A stretch of DNA of 64,000 bases from Uranotaenia lowii (Eukaryota; Arthropoda; Insecta; Diptera; Culicidae), in the NCBI RefSeq assembly GCF_029784155.1, contig NC_073693.1, forward strand, positions 149,608,843-149,672,842, in the 5' to 3' direction. Positions 12,217 through 23,962 of this stretch are shown piece after piece. Every line of letters starts with the position of its first letter. Position 1 is the stretch's first letter. The notes beneath the pieces were generated by a model. The model was not told the origin of the DNA, made no database searches, and was given only the letters and a program-made list of their open reading frames with translations. Position numbers and translations under genes: made by a program.

Positions 12217-12569
12217 AGTAGAACATCGGAATTCTACTTACCGCGAAGCAAAGAAAGATGAGAGATATGTAGATAAATTTTTGTCATAGTATTTAGTGCA
12301 GATGAAGCAAAATTCCAGGTAATTTCCAATAAAGTCACCAGAATCAATCCATACGTTCATATTTAATCTTTAGCATCGTGACCTCGTGCTTCAAGATCGT
12401 GTTACATTCCTGTGGTCTGTGTAAGCATACGTTTGTGACCTGAACTAGGGATGCAGTACACATATCTCTAAAAAAAAATCCATTTTTTCTTCAATTAGAT
12501 TTCCACAAAAAAACAAGAAGTACTAAAATGCCTCTCACAGGTGAACTGGCTCAATATCTCAACAATATG
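12217..12569. other. non-coding stretch
   Basis: No gene or bounded element was recognised. It follows the mariner and grades into the GC-balanced island beginning about 12570. Confidence 0.35.
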
Positions 12570-13320
12570 AGAAATCGACGGCGGACAAAATTACTGTCTT
12601 CTCGAAATAATTTTCTGTGCTCGATTCCGTGCAGCATAAATAGCATCACCACGATAATAATGCAGCTACAATATTGCAGCAGCAGCAGGTCGTAGATTTT
12701 TGGGCGGGAAACTGATACATCGCAAACTCAATAAAGGTCCCTCGGATCAATCATGAACTGAATGAAACCCGTGGCACGTGAAGAGAAAAAAAACGAACCC
12801 ATCGCTGCGACGATCTCATCTCCTTCTCGGAGGCTTCACTCGACACTTTAAAAGGTTCCCGGGCTCCGATGGCTTGCAGTCATAATAATCATAATAAATT
12901 TTGTTTTGTTTCGTTTTGTGGAACGTCTTTATGATGTGGAAGGGCTTCGGTTTGTCCATAGTGTGAAGAAGTGGTGTGCCTTCGAACCAAAAACTTAAAA
13001 AAAAGTTCGAAAGAGGCCCTCGGTCGTGACCGATAGCAATTAGTCCTTCAGGCGATCGGTTTCGATTTTCAATGATTAACCTGTGTGTGAGTCTTATGTA
13101 ATGTGCTGCCTGGCCGGCTGAGGTTATCGATTTCAACTTGCATAGTCAGCAGCAGCTGACCAGCTGACTTATGTTGGGGAACCTCCGAGTGGAATTCACA
13201 CATTAGTGCACGATTTATAGGGTTTGTGTGCCTTTAGCAGGGACAGCAGGAAATGTCCATTAATTATACCACTAATAACACGAAAGGAAGCATCGATTTA
13301 TCATGGATGTAAGGGTTTTG
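12570..13320. promoter_or_regulatory. GC-balanced island, possible enhancer
   Basis: Single-copy-looking sequence with CAGCAGCAGCAGG (12678-12690), a CACGTG E-box (12775-12780), CAGCAGCAGCTGACCAGCTGAC (13149-13170, two CAGCTG E-boxes) and an AATTAT/TTAATTA run near 13260. The 106-codon minus-strand frame here (12816-13136) has no recognisable domain. It lies between the 4526 and 31940 exon candidates and so would be intronic. The regulatory role is inferred. Confidence 0.28.
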
Positions 13321-13820
13321 GTTTTTAAACCAAAATAGACACTAGGCAAATTTATGTAGTTTTCCCAACTAAGATTCATTCAACAAAAGAAGGACCTCGA
13401 TTTTGAAAGTGAAGAACCAAGTGGAGCGTGATCTGACGAATGTGGGATGATTGAAAAATTGGAGAACGATTGTCATGTACCGAGTGAATTTCGGGAATTA
13501 TGTTCGTCTTCAAAAATAAAATAATTGTTTTCAAGTGAAAACTTGTTCAATTCTTTGTTCTAAATACTAACAAATTTTAAAATTATCAAAAGTTCTTCAA
13601 AAAAGCTAGTCCTTTTCTGCAATTTCTTGGAGTTCAATTTTAAGAAAAAAAAAACCGGCATATCTGAAAGTTTCCACATTATAGACGATATTCTTCTATA
13701 CCTAAGTCAATACACACGAAAACAAACAACCAAGGGTTTATAAAAGCATTTTTTGAGATTTCAGAAAACAAATACACGAGTAAATTTTTTAACTAAAAAA
13801 TGAAATGAAAGTTATGTTGG
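13321..13820. other. non-coding stretch
   Basis: AT-rich DNA with no identified gene or element boundary. Confidence 0.35.
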
Positions 13821-14590
13821 TTCAAAACAGCACTTCAGAGGCTCCCTCAACTTTGAGTTCGACTGGGCAATCGCAATACTAAGTTCTGATAGGCATACTC
13901 AAAACTAAGTTCGACAGACGATCTCAAATTTATCATTTTTATTATCAGTGAATTAAAGGATAGTCAATTTTTTTTATAGACCGGATGTTACTGTTTCGGT
14001 ACATTTGCATTGCAATTACTGAGCGGTGGGAAGTTTTGACTCTGTCGATCAAAACTGAAAAGAAAACTTCCGGATGTTACTTCCCATGGGAATCAAATAA
14101 CATCAGAAAGTTTCCGAATATTCCAAGCCGCTCACCATATGATGAGAACGGCAGGTATTCCATTATGAAGTTCCTTCATAGACTTCCGGTAATTGTTCCG
14201 GAACGACAAAATTTTGTGACTTTTTCGTTGGTAGCTGTTCCGGATCAAAGTGAACTCGCTAAGCGTTTTCAGTCCAACAAGAAAGTTCAATTTTGAGTTC
14301 ATAAGGTCGAACTTTAACAACAATAATTGGAAAACAAGTCATATTAAAAACCCAATTTTTGGCGAGTGGTCCTCAGAAGGATAAAAAAAAGGTCGAACTC
14401 AGTTTTGTTCCTCGCCGAAGGAAAAAAGGGATCAGTTTTGAGTTAGCAGTTCGAACTTCGTTTTGAACCATCGCAAGGAGGAAAAAAAGGAATTTGACTT
14501 TAAGTTCATAGAATCGAACTATGTTTTGAACCTCGGTCTAACGTAATTTTGAGCTCAAAAAAAGGAGCGTGCATTTGATAGATCTTTCAT
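13821..14590. mobile_element. repeat with GTTCGAACT subrepeats
   Basis: The left part (13821-13885) is the inverse of 37371-37440 almost base for base, including GCGATTGCCCAGTCGAACT, so it is a dispersed family. The right part contains three degenerate units of about 65 bp, each with TCGAACT...GTTTTGAACC followed by an AAGGAAAAAAGG tract, and ends near AAAAGGAGCGTGCAT, a phrase also found at 37457. The open frame at 13985-14296 has no recognisable domain. Probably a non-autonomous DNA element; exact ends and duplication were not resolved. Confidence 0.5.
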
Positions 14591-14707
14591 ATTACACTTG
14601 TTTGATCAAAACACAACTCAAACTATTGTCGATAGCTGAGCAAATGCAATTCCTAAAAGCGCATTCTATGTTATGTTATGAGAACAACGAACATAGTTAT
14701 TGAAAAA

Positions 14708-15009
14708 CTAGCTGACCCGGTAAACTTCGTTTTACCCGTTACTTAATAAATCGTTGGAAAATGTTTACAGTTCTTTAACTTCTTCGTACTCGTGAATCAG
14801 TTTTCATGAAAACCGTCTTCAAGTTGTTCGAGTTTTGTCCCGTTTCTAGTTGATTTTGTATGGGGCTCCTTCCACAGAAAGTACTAATTTCGAAACTATT
14901 ATACAAACCATCTCTGGCCCGAAAAAACCTCGGATACCAAATTTCACTTCATTCCGACCGACCATTAATACGTGATGGTGTTACAAAGAAAACGCCTCCA
15001 TTTTTATAT
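14708..15009 (+). mobile_element. CTAGCTGACCCGGT element, 5' part and first unit
   Basis: Starts CTAGCTGACCCGGTAAACTT and contains a unit running from TTTGTATGGGGCTCC through CCGACCGACCATTAATACG to GCCTCCATTTTTATATG. Two further copies of this unit lie at 16925-17085 and 17110-17276, beyond an inserted relative. No coding sequence. The family is widespread in insects as far as I recall, but I cannot assign it securely to a class. Confidence 0.65.
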
Positions 15010-15450
15010 GACTAGCTGACCCGGTGTGCTTTGCTACACCTTCCCAGAATTATTGAGATTGGTGGTATCTAGTTATTGATTTTCATTTATTTGCACAGAA
15101 TTTTCAATTAAATTTCAAAATCATTCAAATGTTTGTTCAAAATAAAATTCCAACTTTTTTTTATTTTGAAATCTTAATATTTTTTAAATCCTTTTTCATA
15201 ATATGGATTTCATTGCTTTATAAGTTCATAACTTATGCCAATTTTTTTATATATGGAATCTTCGCAGTCTTTTCATATAAACATTTTTTGTATTAAAATA
15301 ACGATACGGGACACTTATTTTTCCTATTCGTTCTCGAATTATTACTCAAATTGCGAGAGTGACCCCATTCCCCACTCCTATATTCCTAATGGAATGAAGG
15401 GGGGTTTCATAACATCAGAAAAAAAAAACTTCTTGTAAACAAATACGATC

Positions 15451-16854
15451 CCATGTCACAAATGGCTTCATTCTCGATAAGTTCTTGAGTTGTTAAAAAA
15501 ATGTGTGACTTTCGCCCCACTTCATATCTCCCCTCTGTATGGCAAGAAAAGGGGGTCTCAAACCACCGAAGAAATATTGCCCTACACAAATATGCTCCCA
15601 TGCAAATTTGGTTCCATTTTCTCGATTAGTTATCGAAATATTCAAAAGTACTATATGAGTGACCCTTTCCTACTTTTTATCTTTCCACTGAATGGAGGGA
15701 CGGCTGCTAAACCAAGAGAAAACTTTTCTTGTGCTCGAATACCCTCTCATGCCAAATTTAGTTTCGTTTGCTATATAAGTTGTCGAGTTTTGCTATGAAA
15801 TTTGTATCGGAGTCCCTCCTCCCACCTATCCCCTACCTGAAAGGAGGGGATCAAGATCAAACAATCCGTGTATTAAAAAACACTCCCATGCCAAATTTTA
15901 TTCCATTCGATTGTATGATTGTTCCCATGTCATATTTGGTACCATTTGTTAGATAAGTTCTTAGTTTATGCAAAACAACCGTAAGTGAGCTCCCATCTTC
16001 CCTAACTGTATCCCCAATCGAAGGAGAAAGAAGTCTTAAATAAGCAAATAACCATTAAACGTATTCAAATGCTTTCCCATGCCAGAGTTGTTTCCATTTG
16101 CTCGATTAGTTCTCGAGTTATGCGAAAAAGTGTAAAGAAGCCCCTTCTCTCCTTCCCATCACCCCAGTTAGGAGGCAGTAGTATCAAATATTCACAGAAA
16201 CATTCCATATGTTCAAATACCCTCCCAAGCCAAATTTCGTTCCATTTGCTGAGTAAGTTCCCGAGTGATGGAAAAATTGTAAGGAAGCACCCTCCTCGCT
16301 TAAGATTTTCCGCCTGGAAGAACGGAGGGTTCTCAAAATATAATAGAAACATTTATCGTTATCAAATACCTTTCCACACTAAATTTGGTTCCAAGCTATA
16401 CAATAAAAAAGGTATGGAAACCCCCTCCTTCCTCCCTGTATCTCCATCGGAAGGAGGGAGGGGTCTGAAATAATCATAGAACCATTTCTCGTATCCCACT
16501 ACCCTCCCATGTCAAATTTGGAACCATTAGCTTGATAAGTTCTTCAGTTATGTAAAAAAATATACGGAAGGCCCCCTCCTCCCCTTTCTATCACCCCACT
16601 GGAAGAAGGGAGGGTACCAAATATTTTTTGAAACATTCCTCGTACCCAAGTACCACGCTATGCCAAGTTTGGTTTCATTTGCTTGATCAGTTCTCGAGTT
16701 ATGAAGACTTATTACTTTTTAATGAAAGACCCCCTCCCCCCTTCCAGGAAGAGGGAGGGGTTCCAAACTATTATAGGAACCTTCCCCGGTCTCCAATACC
16801 CTCATATGCCAAGTTTCACGCAAATTGGTTCAGTGGTTTTTGAGTCTATAGGGA

Positions 16855-16860
<6 letters not shown>
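15451..16860 (+). repeat. tandem array, period about 150 bp, about ten units
   Basis: Each unit has a core like CCATGCCAAATTTGGTTCCA, then TTTGCT-GATTAGTTCTCGAG, TTATG, a CCCCCTCCTCCC tract, a GGAAGGAGGGAGGGG tract that can pair with it, and CATTCCTCGTA. Cores fall near 15451, 15597, 15747, 15924, 16074, 16222, 16373, 16504, 16657 and 16803, mostly 146-153 bp apart. Units are diverged, so the array is old. The paired pyrimidine and purine tracts in every unit could form a hairpin. Confidence 0.85.

Positions 16861-16890
<30 letters not shown>
16857..16890 (+). repeat. (GACA)n microsatellite at element 3' end
   Basis: Runs of GACA just upstream of TATATATATAGAT, a usual 3' feature of this repeat family. 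The copy ending at 55176 has a degenerate counterpart (GACAAACATACAAACGAACAAACGG). Confidence 0.85.
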
Positions 16891-16891
<1 letters not shown>

Positions 16892-16914
16892 AATTCATTT
16901 TTATATATATAGAT

Positions 16915-17276
16915 GTGGAAAAGAGATAATTTTGTATGGGGACCTCTCTTCCTTAAAAAGTGAGATTCTTGAAACAATTTCACAAACCATCTCTGACCCG
17001 AAAAACCCTCGGATTCCAAATTTCACTTAACTCCGACTGACCATTAATACGTGATGGTGTTACATAGAAAACGCCTCCATTTTTAAACATAAGATGTGGA
17101 AAAGAGATAAGTTTGTATGGGAACCCCCTTTCCATAAAAAGTATGATTCTTGAAACTATTATACAAACCATCTGTGACCCGAAAAACCCTCAGATACCAA
17201 ATTTTACTTCATTCCGACCGACCATTAATACGTGATGGTGATACAAAGAAAACGCCTGCATTTTAATATATAAGAT
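16915..17276 (+). mobile_element. continuation of the outer CTAGCTGACCCGGT element, units 2 and 3
   Basis: Two units of about 180 bp, each running GTGGAAAAGAGATAA, TTTGTATGGG, CCCTCGGAT-CCAAAT, CCATTAATACGTGATGGTG and AAAACGCCT. They match the single unit before the inserted element (14850-15008). The second ends TATATAAGAT. This supports one element interrupted by, or chained with, the array-bearing relative. Confidence 0.7.
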
Positions 17277-17448
17277 AATGTCAAAATTCATGTCTCCAAC
17301 AAGATGCTGGAAGAGTTTCTGGAGTTGCCAGGTCGTATCCCAGATCTGAATCATTTTTTTTAAATCTGATTATGAGAAGTTTGGATCAGTCCATTACCTG
17401 CAAAAATATGAAAGAAACGAAGAAATCTTAAGATTTACAATATTTTAA

Positions 17449-17664
17449 GGCCGATGACATAGTGAATACGATGCGATGCGATGCGGCGAATGCGGTTTAA
17501 TGCGGTGAACCACATTTGATGAAAATGTATGTGAATCGCTTAAACCTGACATACTCAACGCGGCGAAGCAGATGTCAATTTGTTCCGCCGCACGAGTTCG
17601 CGTAGGCTGCGTCCGTAAATTTTCCGCCAATTCGCATCGCATCGCACTCACTATGTCATCGGCC
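17449..17664. mobile_element. 216-bp MITE, TAA target duplication
   Basis: Inverted ends GGCCGATGACATAGTGAATA and its partner (CTCACTATGTCATCGGCC), each followed inward by GATGCGATGCG repeats. TAA flanks both sides (17446-17448 and 17665-17667), pointing to PIF/Harbinger. No coding capacity. The GATGCG subterminal repeats are likely transposase-binding or structural sequence. Confidence 0.9.
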
Positions 17665-17667
17665 TAA

Positions 17668-20519
17668 GTGTTGCGGAACAAAAAGCCTAAAAATCCTTGA
17701 AAAAAACCAATTGACTTATTGAGATATTTGACCCAATATTTGAGACTTGTTTGATAACAAATTCAACACCCAATCATTTTCATTAACAGTTTTTGGTTTT
17801 TCAATTAGTAATTTCGATATTTTCATAACAAACACTGAAATGTGCTTAATGGAATCTCCACCCCAAAAATGTGTTTTTTGCACTTGCTCTGCTTTTCCAA
17901 AAATCGATCTCTGATAGATCGGTCTTATCCCTTTTGTAAAAAAAGAGATCTTTTTCTTATGAGAAGGACAAATATTGAAGATAATAGTTCAAAGATGCAT
18001 AAGCCATCTACCTTTGATAGAAAAAAATGCTTTATTTCCAACTCAATAAAATCTGCAGACAATAAATCCAAATAAGCCAATTTTATTTTAAGTATCAAAA
18101 TCAATGAAATGACCAACAACTCATTGACATTGAATCGATAATTTGAAACTTGGATCTAAATAACTCGGCCCAGCGAGAAAAAGAATCCAGAAAATCGAAA
18201 GATCAAATCGAAAATGAACCGAACATCGGTGCAATATTCATATTTTTTCAGAACGAAAAACTATTTGAAACATTATTGTTTGGGACTTCGAAAATGATGA
18301 TATTTGGTAAAATGGGCCAAAGTTTAAAAGCTTCTTTTAGCTATAGAAAATGCCACGTGTATGTCAAACAGCTGTCATCAATACGGAATCTTAGAACAAC
18401 GTCTATTTAATCATTTATCGTCTGTAATAAAAATTATTCTTTGCGGTTGTATGATAAGGTGTGGTTGGGCACTAAGGAGTAAAACAACTTGTGTAATTCT
18501 TTGCCAAAGCACCAGCTGGTTGTTCCAAGATGTTTTTTTTTTGCGTCAATTAAACGTGTTTTAATTTACTATTGTTTTACGAAAATTTAGAATCGGAGAC
18601 TTCCTCTCTAAGGTGAGAAGGTTCCAAAACAACTGTAAAAGGCAGTTCAAGGAATTATTGAAATTTAATTCTAAATATTAAGGTTTCGAAATACGCACTC
18701 ACAGTTGAAAAAAACAAGAACAAAGAAGTTGGGCCGAACATGTTATTGTTATTAAAAATCATGTGGAAGTACAGTTATCCTGTTTAATTATATTAAAAAA
18801 AAAAAAGACAGCGTCAGAGCGATGAAAAAAACTTCAACCATATCAGTTGAAGTCGTTAATTCGGCAACAAAAATCGCCGAACTTTACGACCGATTCGCAT
18901 AGTCAGTCACACCCTTCTGCGTGCTTTTATGAATGAATTTCCATAAACCGCTCACCTTCCTCTTTGAAGAAGTAGGTAAGTGTAAAAAAAAACTTCCGCC
19001 GTCGTTGTTCCAACCACATCCAGTTTTGATCGATGCCCATTAAAGAGTTGACACAATGGTTGGGGAAGAGTGAATGAACGAAGAAAACATTTGAGCATGA
19101 TCTGGTACTGTTTCGGCGTTGAATTTGCATATTAATTTGATAATTTGGCAAAATCATTGCGGTCGCGTTTGGATTGGTTTGAGAGCTTTTTAGTTTTATC
19201 AAAGCCGACGATAAATCAACTTGTACGGATGAATGTTTGACAAAGGGGTCATAAATTCAGCAAACATGTAAGCATAACCGGCTTCTTGAAAAGGTTTTAA
19301 ATTTTGCTATAAAGTGCTTTGATTGATTACAAAAGATTGCCAAACGATTGCCCAGGGCAGCGCTTTTGATTTCATCACAAGGTGATGTTACCAGGTTATC
19401 TTAAATCTAACATCCGTGTTGGAAGTGTCGGAATTTCAAATAAACTAGATCAATGTTGTACTTCAACAAGCCGTACATTTTGGCTTTTCCCTATCGAAAC
19501 AGTAACAAAATCTGATTTAGCGAAATTGGTTTGAATTTCAATTAAATTTTTTTTAGTTAACCTAACTAAGTCAAATTTAGTTTAAAAAATCTAGTCAAGC
19601 TGTAATTGTAGGTAGGGCACAACAACCCAATCCATTCTATAGAAACTGAATCTGCTGCTAACCATGCTTTCAATAATTGATATCCCAATTAAATAGCTAA
19701 CTAATGACAGTGACCCATTCCAACGATAATAAACTTGTTCCCAACCTTCTGTACCCAGCGGTCGTCCACAAGTCATGCTAGACAAGCAAAATTCCAATTC
19801 AATCCATAGCGCTACGAACGACCAGAAAGCCAAACTCACGCAGAATTAATGCTGCATAAAATTTTTCTCGCTGCCGCTCCGTTGACAGTTTGACAACTGC
19901 ATCTGTACCATAAATCATCGACAGACGAGCATGAATATCGTACCTATGTTGAGTTGTTCATTTGTTGGTGTTTTTCTTTTTCATTCTGACTTTGACAATC
20001 AGGTGGTTTGGCATCACTCCTCCCGTTTTTACTTTTACATTGAATTCTTGCAGAGCAATTGGTACCCTTTATGAAATATTGAGTGATAGTAGGACTTGCC
20101 AAATTTGATTGTATTGAAATGAGTGGATTGGATTTGAGAGCTTAGTAGGCCTTGCTCGAGTGCGGTCGCGTTTTTTTCCACGGTCGCGATTTGTTTCGTT
20201 ACTCCTCGAAATTCAGTTTTCCTTTACCGACATAAGAAGCTTTCCGAGAATGGCGGTTTTTCGCGATGCTCGGTATTTTAGATGTGAAAAATGCGATAAA
20301 TTAAGTTAAAATGATTATGAGAGGAAGTTGCAAATGCGAAATATCAAAATAATAAGAATAGTTTTATTAATTGAAATTTTCACCAGTTATCGTCAACAGT
20401 TTCGCGATTCAGATGTTCTGTAGAACGATTGTGTTCCTGTTGGTTTTAATAATATTAACGCTAATCAAACTTAAAGAATTTGAATCGTATGAGCAATCAA
20501 CAGTTAAAAAAAGTGTTTT
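17668..20519. other. non-coding stretch
   Basis: Nearly 3 kb without a supported gene or bounded element. Minus-strand frames at 18927-19202 and 19591-19839 show no domain and no splice context. A phrase GAAATGAGTGGATTGGATTT occurs at 20117 and again near 22433, a short dispersed duplication. Confidence 0.4.
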
Positions 20520-21369
20520 GTTAATTAGTTGGGTAAATTTTTAAATTTCTGCTGCTGGGGGGAAGTTCAATAAGCAACAGCGACCAGGTAGTGTGTGATA
20601 CGCTTGCTTAGTGAAAATACCACACACGAAGAAGGCTCAAAACGAAAAACGCTGAACCATCATCATCATCATCATCATCAAACGATGGGGTACTAGCACG
20701 CAGGATGAGGAACAGCACAACAGCTAAGTTCATTTTTAATATTATCATTTCTTCACTCAACGTAATAAGAATTTTACACTTTGCCTTTGGTTATCTTTTT
20801 CTCACTCATCTTGGTGCCTCTGATGATAATATGAATATTAACTAAGCATTGATATAGTTGTCCCATTGTTATGGTCAAAACTAGGCAGCGTTGAAAAAGA
20901 AGCAATTTAAAATGCTTTTTTTTACAAGCACGGTTCCAATTATTCTTAAGGCATGATTATGTCAGTACGGTTTCGCCGCAAAACGGGTGTGTATTTTTGT
21001 GTCGACGTAGTCGTCTTTCATTATGGGTGTACCTAGAGGAAATGACGTACATATATGATTTTTTAGTGTTTAATGTGTTGCTTATCATTGCAATCTGGTG
21101 AATATTCTCAACGACAACTGTGACTGGGAATATGAAAAAGTTATAATAAAAGTAGTGTTGTGAGTTTTCAATCAGTGCCTTGCCACGATGCATTTGTTCA
21201 GCTTGCTGCGACCAAATTCTTTTGGTCGTTCATTCTTGTGTGTATCGGGTTTGTGGAAGGCCAGCGGTGCGTTTGATAATCAATAATATGTTGGTGTAAA
21301 TGGCATAAAACTGTGCTATGTTTTAGATTTTACGAGTGAATCATTAAAAATTTAGTCAAGAGTGGCAGG
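20520..21369 (+). promoter_or_regulatory. possible promoter and 5' leader of the exon at 21370
   Basis: Composition rises here and no repeat family is recognised. It holds a (CAT)n run at 20658-20680 and an initiator-like ATCAGTG (21173-21179), about 195 nt upstream of the ATG at 21370. There is no clear TATA box. In-frame stops upstream of the ATG (nearest in GAGTGAATC near 21336) fit a leader. Its promoter role depends on the exon being real. Confidence 0.25.
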
Positions 21370-21471
21370 ATGAATATTTCAAGCCGCGTTCTGCTAAAGC
21401 GCTGCACGGAACTGGAAATCATTGAGAATTTACCATCAATTAACACAAGGCAGATGTTTTACTTTTATTTG
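21370..21471 (+). CDS. candidate alternative first coding exon
   Basis: An ATG at 21370 opens 34 codons (begins MNISSRVLLKRCTELE, ends MFYFYL) and is followed by the donor TTG|GTGAGTTCG at 21472. Codon use is less AT-driven than in surrounding frames. It ends on a codon boundary, the phase required by the candidate exon at 31940. Without splicing the frame runs on for only 18 more codons. No acceptor of quality precedes it, which favours a first exon. The peptide start was not recognised. Alternative: a chance open frame next to a donor-like GGTGAGT. Confidence 0.35.
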
Positions 21472-21477
21472 GTGAGT

Positions 21478-22560
21478 TCGTTCCATGATGTTTATTTTAC
21501 TTACATGAAGTTTGAATAAATGTTAGATTATGAGTGTTTCCACCCTTAATTATCCAGATTTAGGCTTCATTTGAATGTGATCAACTGAAGGGAATCGATT
21601 CCTGAAATTTCTGGCTCAGCAATTTTCAGAATTTTGTCCATTCATGGTTGAGTGTGTTGTAATATATGTTTCATTTTTATCGACTGTTTGTTTGTGTGAA
21701 ACATTCTTCCAAGAAGTTAAATTTTTAGCTTTGGTGACCAGGACACAATTGATCCATTTTAAAATTTTGAATTTCTAGATTATTATTCTAGTTTATTTAT
21801 TTCTATTATGAGGGTTAATTTTCAAAAAAAACCTTTCGAGCTCGTAACAGACCTCGAAGGGTTTTATGTTCTTTTAATATTTTCCTATTTTCTTTTTTTA
21901 TTTTCAAGAGCGAGTAAAGGCGCTTTATCCTTGGTCGATGATCAGAAATGATCGTACATCGAAATCCAAAACAATTGAATGAAAATAAAAAATCTTAGAA
22001 TTTTAAAATCATCATATTTACTTCTACAGAATGTATTTATTCTTAGGTTTTGTGATTTCGTTGTACAAAATGGATCATTTCCAGCCACTGAAGAGGAACC
22101 TCTGTGATTTGTGGAGTTACTTCAAAGAACGCGTGTTTTTTCCATCAAGGAGCATTTTTCTTAGCATGCTTCCAACGATAATGCCCCTTTGAAACGTATG
22201 GTACTGGTGGTCCACGTTTCTTCTGTTCCTGTGTTCCAGATGTCTCTGCGTTCTCTGCTCCATGGTAGGCCCAACCATTTTATGTTTTTCATCACTTTAA
22301 TGTTTTTATGTTAAAATGATAAAAAGCATGAACAAAGACAAGAAGAATAGTAACTCACTTTTGTTATTCTTTGGGACTCAGACATAAGTTCTGGCTGTGG
22401 AAGTACGATTAGTGATTAGTGATTAGTGATTGAAATGAGTGGATTGGATTTTGATCAAATTAAAATATTGGATATTTGTAAATTTCATCAGATAACAGAA
22501 GAGTACAATTATGGTTGTTTTCATAATGTAATACTGTCAATTAATGAATATGTGCGTATG
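21478..22560. other. non-coding stretch
   Basis: No supported gene or element between the exon candidate and the Copia relic. A triple GTGATTA direct repeat lies at 22410-22431. Confidence 0.35.
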
Positions 22561-23962
22561 CTGGACAACCGAAAATGCATCTGAGCGGTTAGCTGATGTG
22601 CCTGCTGATCCCGATCACACTGTGGTTAACAGTGTGATTGTTGACGATCACAGCGAGAGCGACTACGAGAGCAACATTTCGTCAATCCTGAACCGACCCT
22701 GAGACGAAGTCAGCGAACAAAAGGAACTAGACAGCGCTACATGGCTAACGTAGCTGCTGTTGTTGATGAGGAGATACCTTTAGAACATCAGTGAGCTGAA
22801 GCTCCGGGACGACTGGGATTCCTGGAAGGTCTCCATCGACGAGGAGATGACAGCCCTGAAGGAGAACAAGGCTTGGAAAGTTGTTCGCTTACCCCGAGTC
22901 ACAGGAAACCCATCCTGTCCAAGTGGGTGTTCACCGTGAAGGACGATGGTCGCTACAAGGCTCGATTAGACGCGAAAGGATGTTGCCAAAGACCAGGATT
23001 GGACTACTGGGAAACCTATGCACTGGTTGCCATGACGGATTGGCGTTGGCGTTGGCGAACGAATTCGATATGGTCGTTCATCAGATGGATCTGTTGAAGA
23101 GTGACTGCTACGTTTACCGATCCTGCAAGCGAGGACTCATCCTCATCCTGTACGTGGACAACATCCTGATTGCTGGAGGTTATCTGGATGAAGACCGAGC
23201 TTGGAAGGCTATTCCAGATGAAGGTTCTCCTGGATGTCAAGACTTTCTTGGGGATGACCATCAAGCGAGACTTCCTGAATAGCGTCATCGAGATGTCGCA
23301 ATCAGGATACGTCGAGAAGGTTCTGCAACGATTTGGTACGCCCGATTTTAAACCCGTAAACACAAGTGCTTGACACAAATCATCGCTAGACGAATCTGAA
23401 CGATGAGAACAATCGTCCAAAGAACTAATCGGTTGTCTACAATATCTGGCGACATCTTCGAGACCAGATATCTGTGCTGCAGTTAGCACACTGAGCAAAT
23501 ACCAGGACAGCCCGGCGGATAGGCTTTGGCAAGGCCTGAAGCGTATTCTGCGATACCTTCGAGGTACGACCAATATGGCGTTGGTATACCGCAGCAACGC
23601 GAACACGAATCTACGGGAAAATTTACTTCGTGTTCAACGAAACGTCAGCAGTCTGTCGTCTGTCGTAAGTAAGTAAGTCTGTCGTCGACCGAAGCAGAGA
23701 TAGGAGCCCATTTCCATGCAGTGTAGGAAGGTTTGTGGATAAAAACTTCCTGGGTGAATTGGAGGAGGCGTGGACCCATTCGCGGATGAAGCATCTGGTC
23801 GTGAAGTATGCATTCATCAGAGAGATCGTAAGACGCGGTCAGCTTTCTTTGAGACACATCTCTACTGAGGATCAGCCAGCTCATGCGATCATGAAGGCGT
23901 TACCAAGTGCGAGGCACGCGAAGCTGTTGAGCTTTCTCAATTTGCGATTCGACGGGAGGTGT
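22561..23962 (+). pseudogene. Ty1/Copia polyprotein relic (RT and RNase H parts)
   Basis: Plus-strand fragments in shifted frames follow Copia order. An acidic linker with RRSQRTKGTRQRY-like sequence comes first, then [20 protein letters not shown], then the reverse-transcriptase start ([20 protein letters not shown], near 22920). VVHQMD is followed directly by [10 protein letters not shown], so the middle of RT is deleted. LILYVDNILIAGG carries YVDN in place of the catalytic YVDD. The connection FLGMTIKRDF...MSQSGYVEKVLQRF and the RNase H stretch GLKRILRYLRGTTNMALVYR follow, ending at EDQPAHAIMKALPSA...LRFDGRC. Frameshifts, the deletion and the lost Asp make it inactive. The 5' LTR and gag were not found. 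Confidence 0.9.

Larger units (their letters stand above)
15012..16914 (+). mobile_element. CTAGCTGACCCGGT element with internal tandem array
   Basis: Starts CTAGCTGACCCGGTGTGCTT directly after the ATATG end of the previous unit and ends with a (GACA)n tract (16857-16890) plus TATATATATAGAT. Between lies a tandem array listed separately. Sequence of the partner element resumes directly after its end, so this copy appears to be inserted in, or chained with, a relative. The plus-strand open frames here (for example 16069-16473) are by-products of the array, not genes. Confidence 0.75.

Noticed and set aside
16069..16473. 134-codon plus-strand frame and similar frames at 15.4-17.0 kb
   Set aside because: Arise from the 150-bp tandem repeat units; the product has only repeated low-information phrases.
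15451..16860. CRISPR-like direct repeats
   Set aside because: Units are diverged, contiguous and about 150 bp long, in a eukaryotic mobile element; there is no repeat-spacer structure.
22614..22640. Hairpin ATCACACTG...CAGTGTGAT
   Set aside because: Lies within Copia coding sequence with no flanking duplication; probably coincidental.
23016..23606. 196-codon minus-strand open frame
   Set aside because: Antisense shadow of the Copia RT/RNase H relic.
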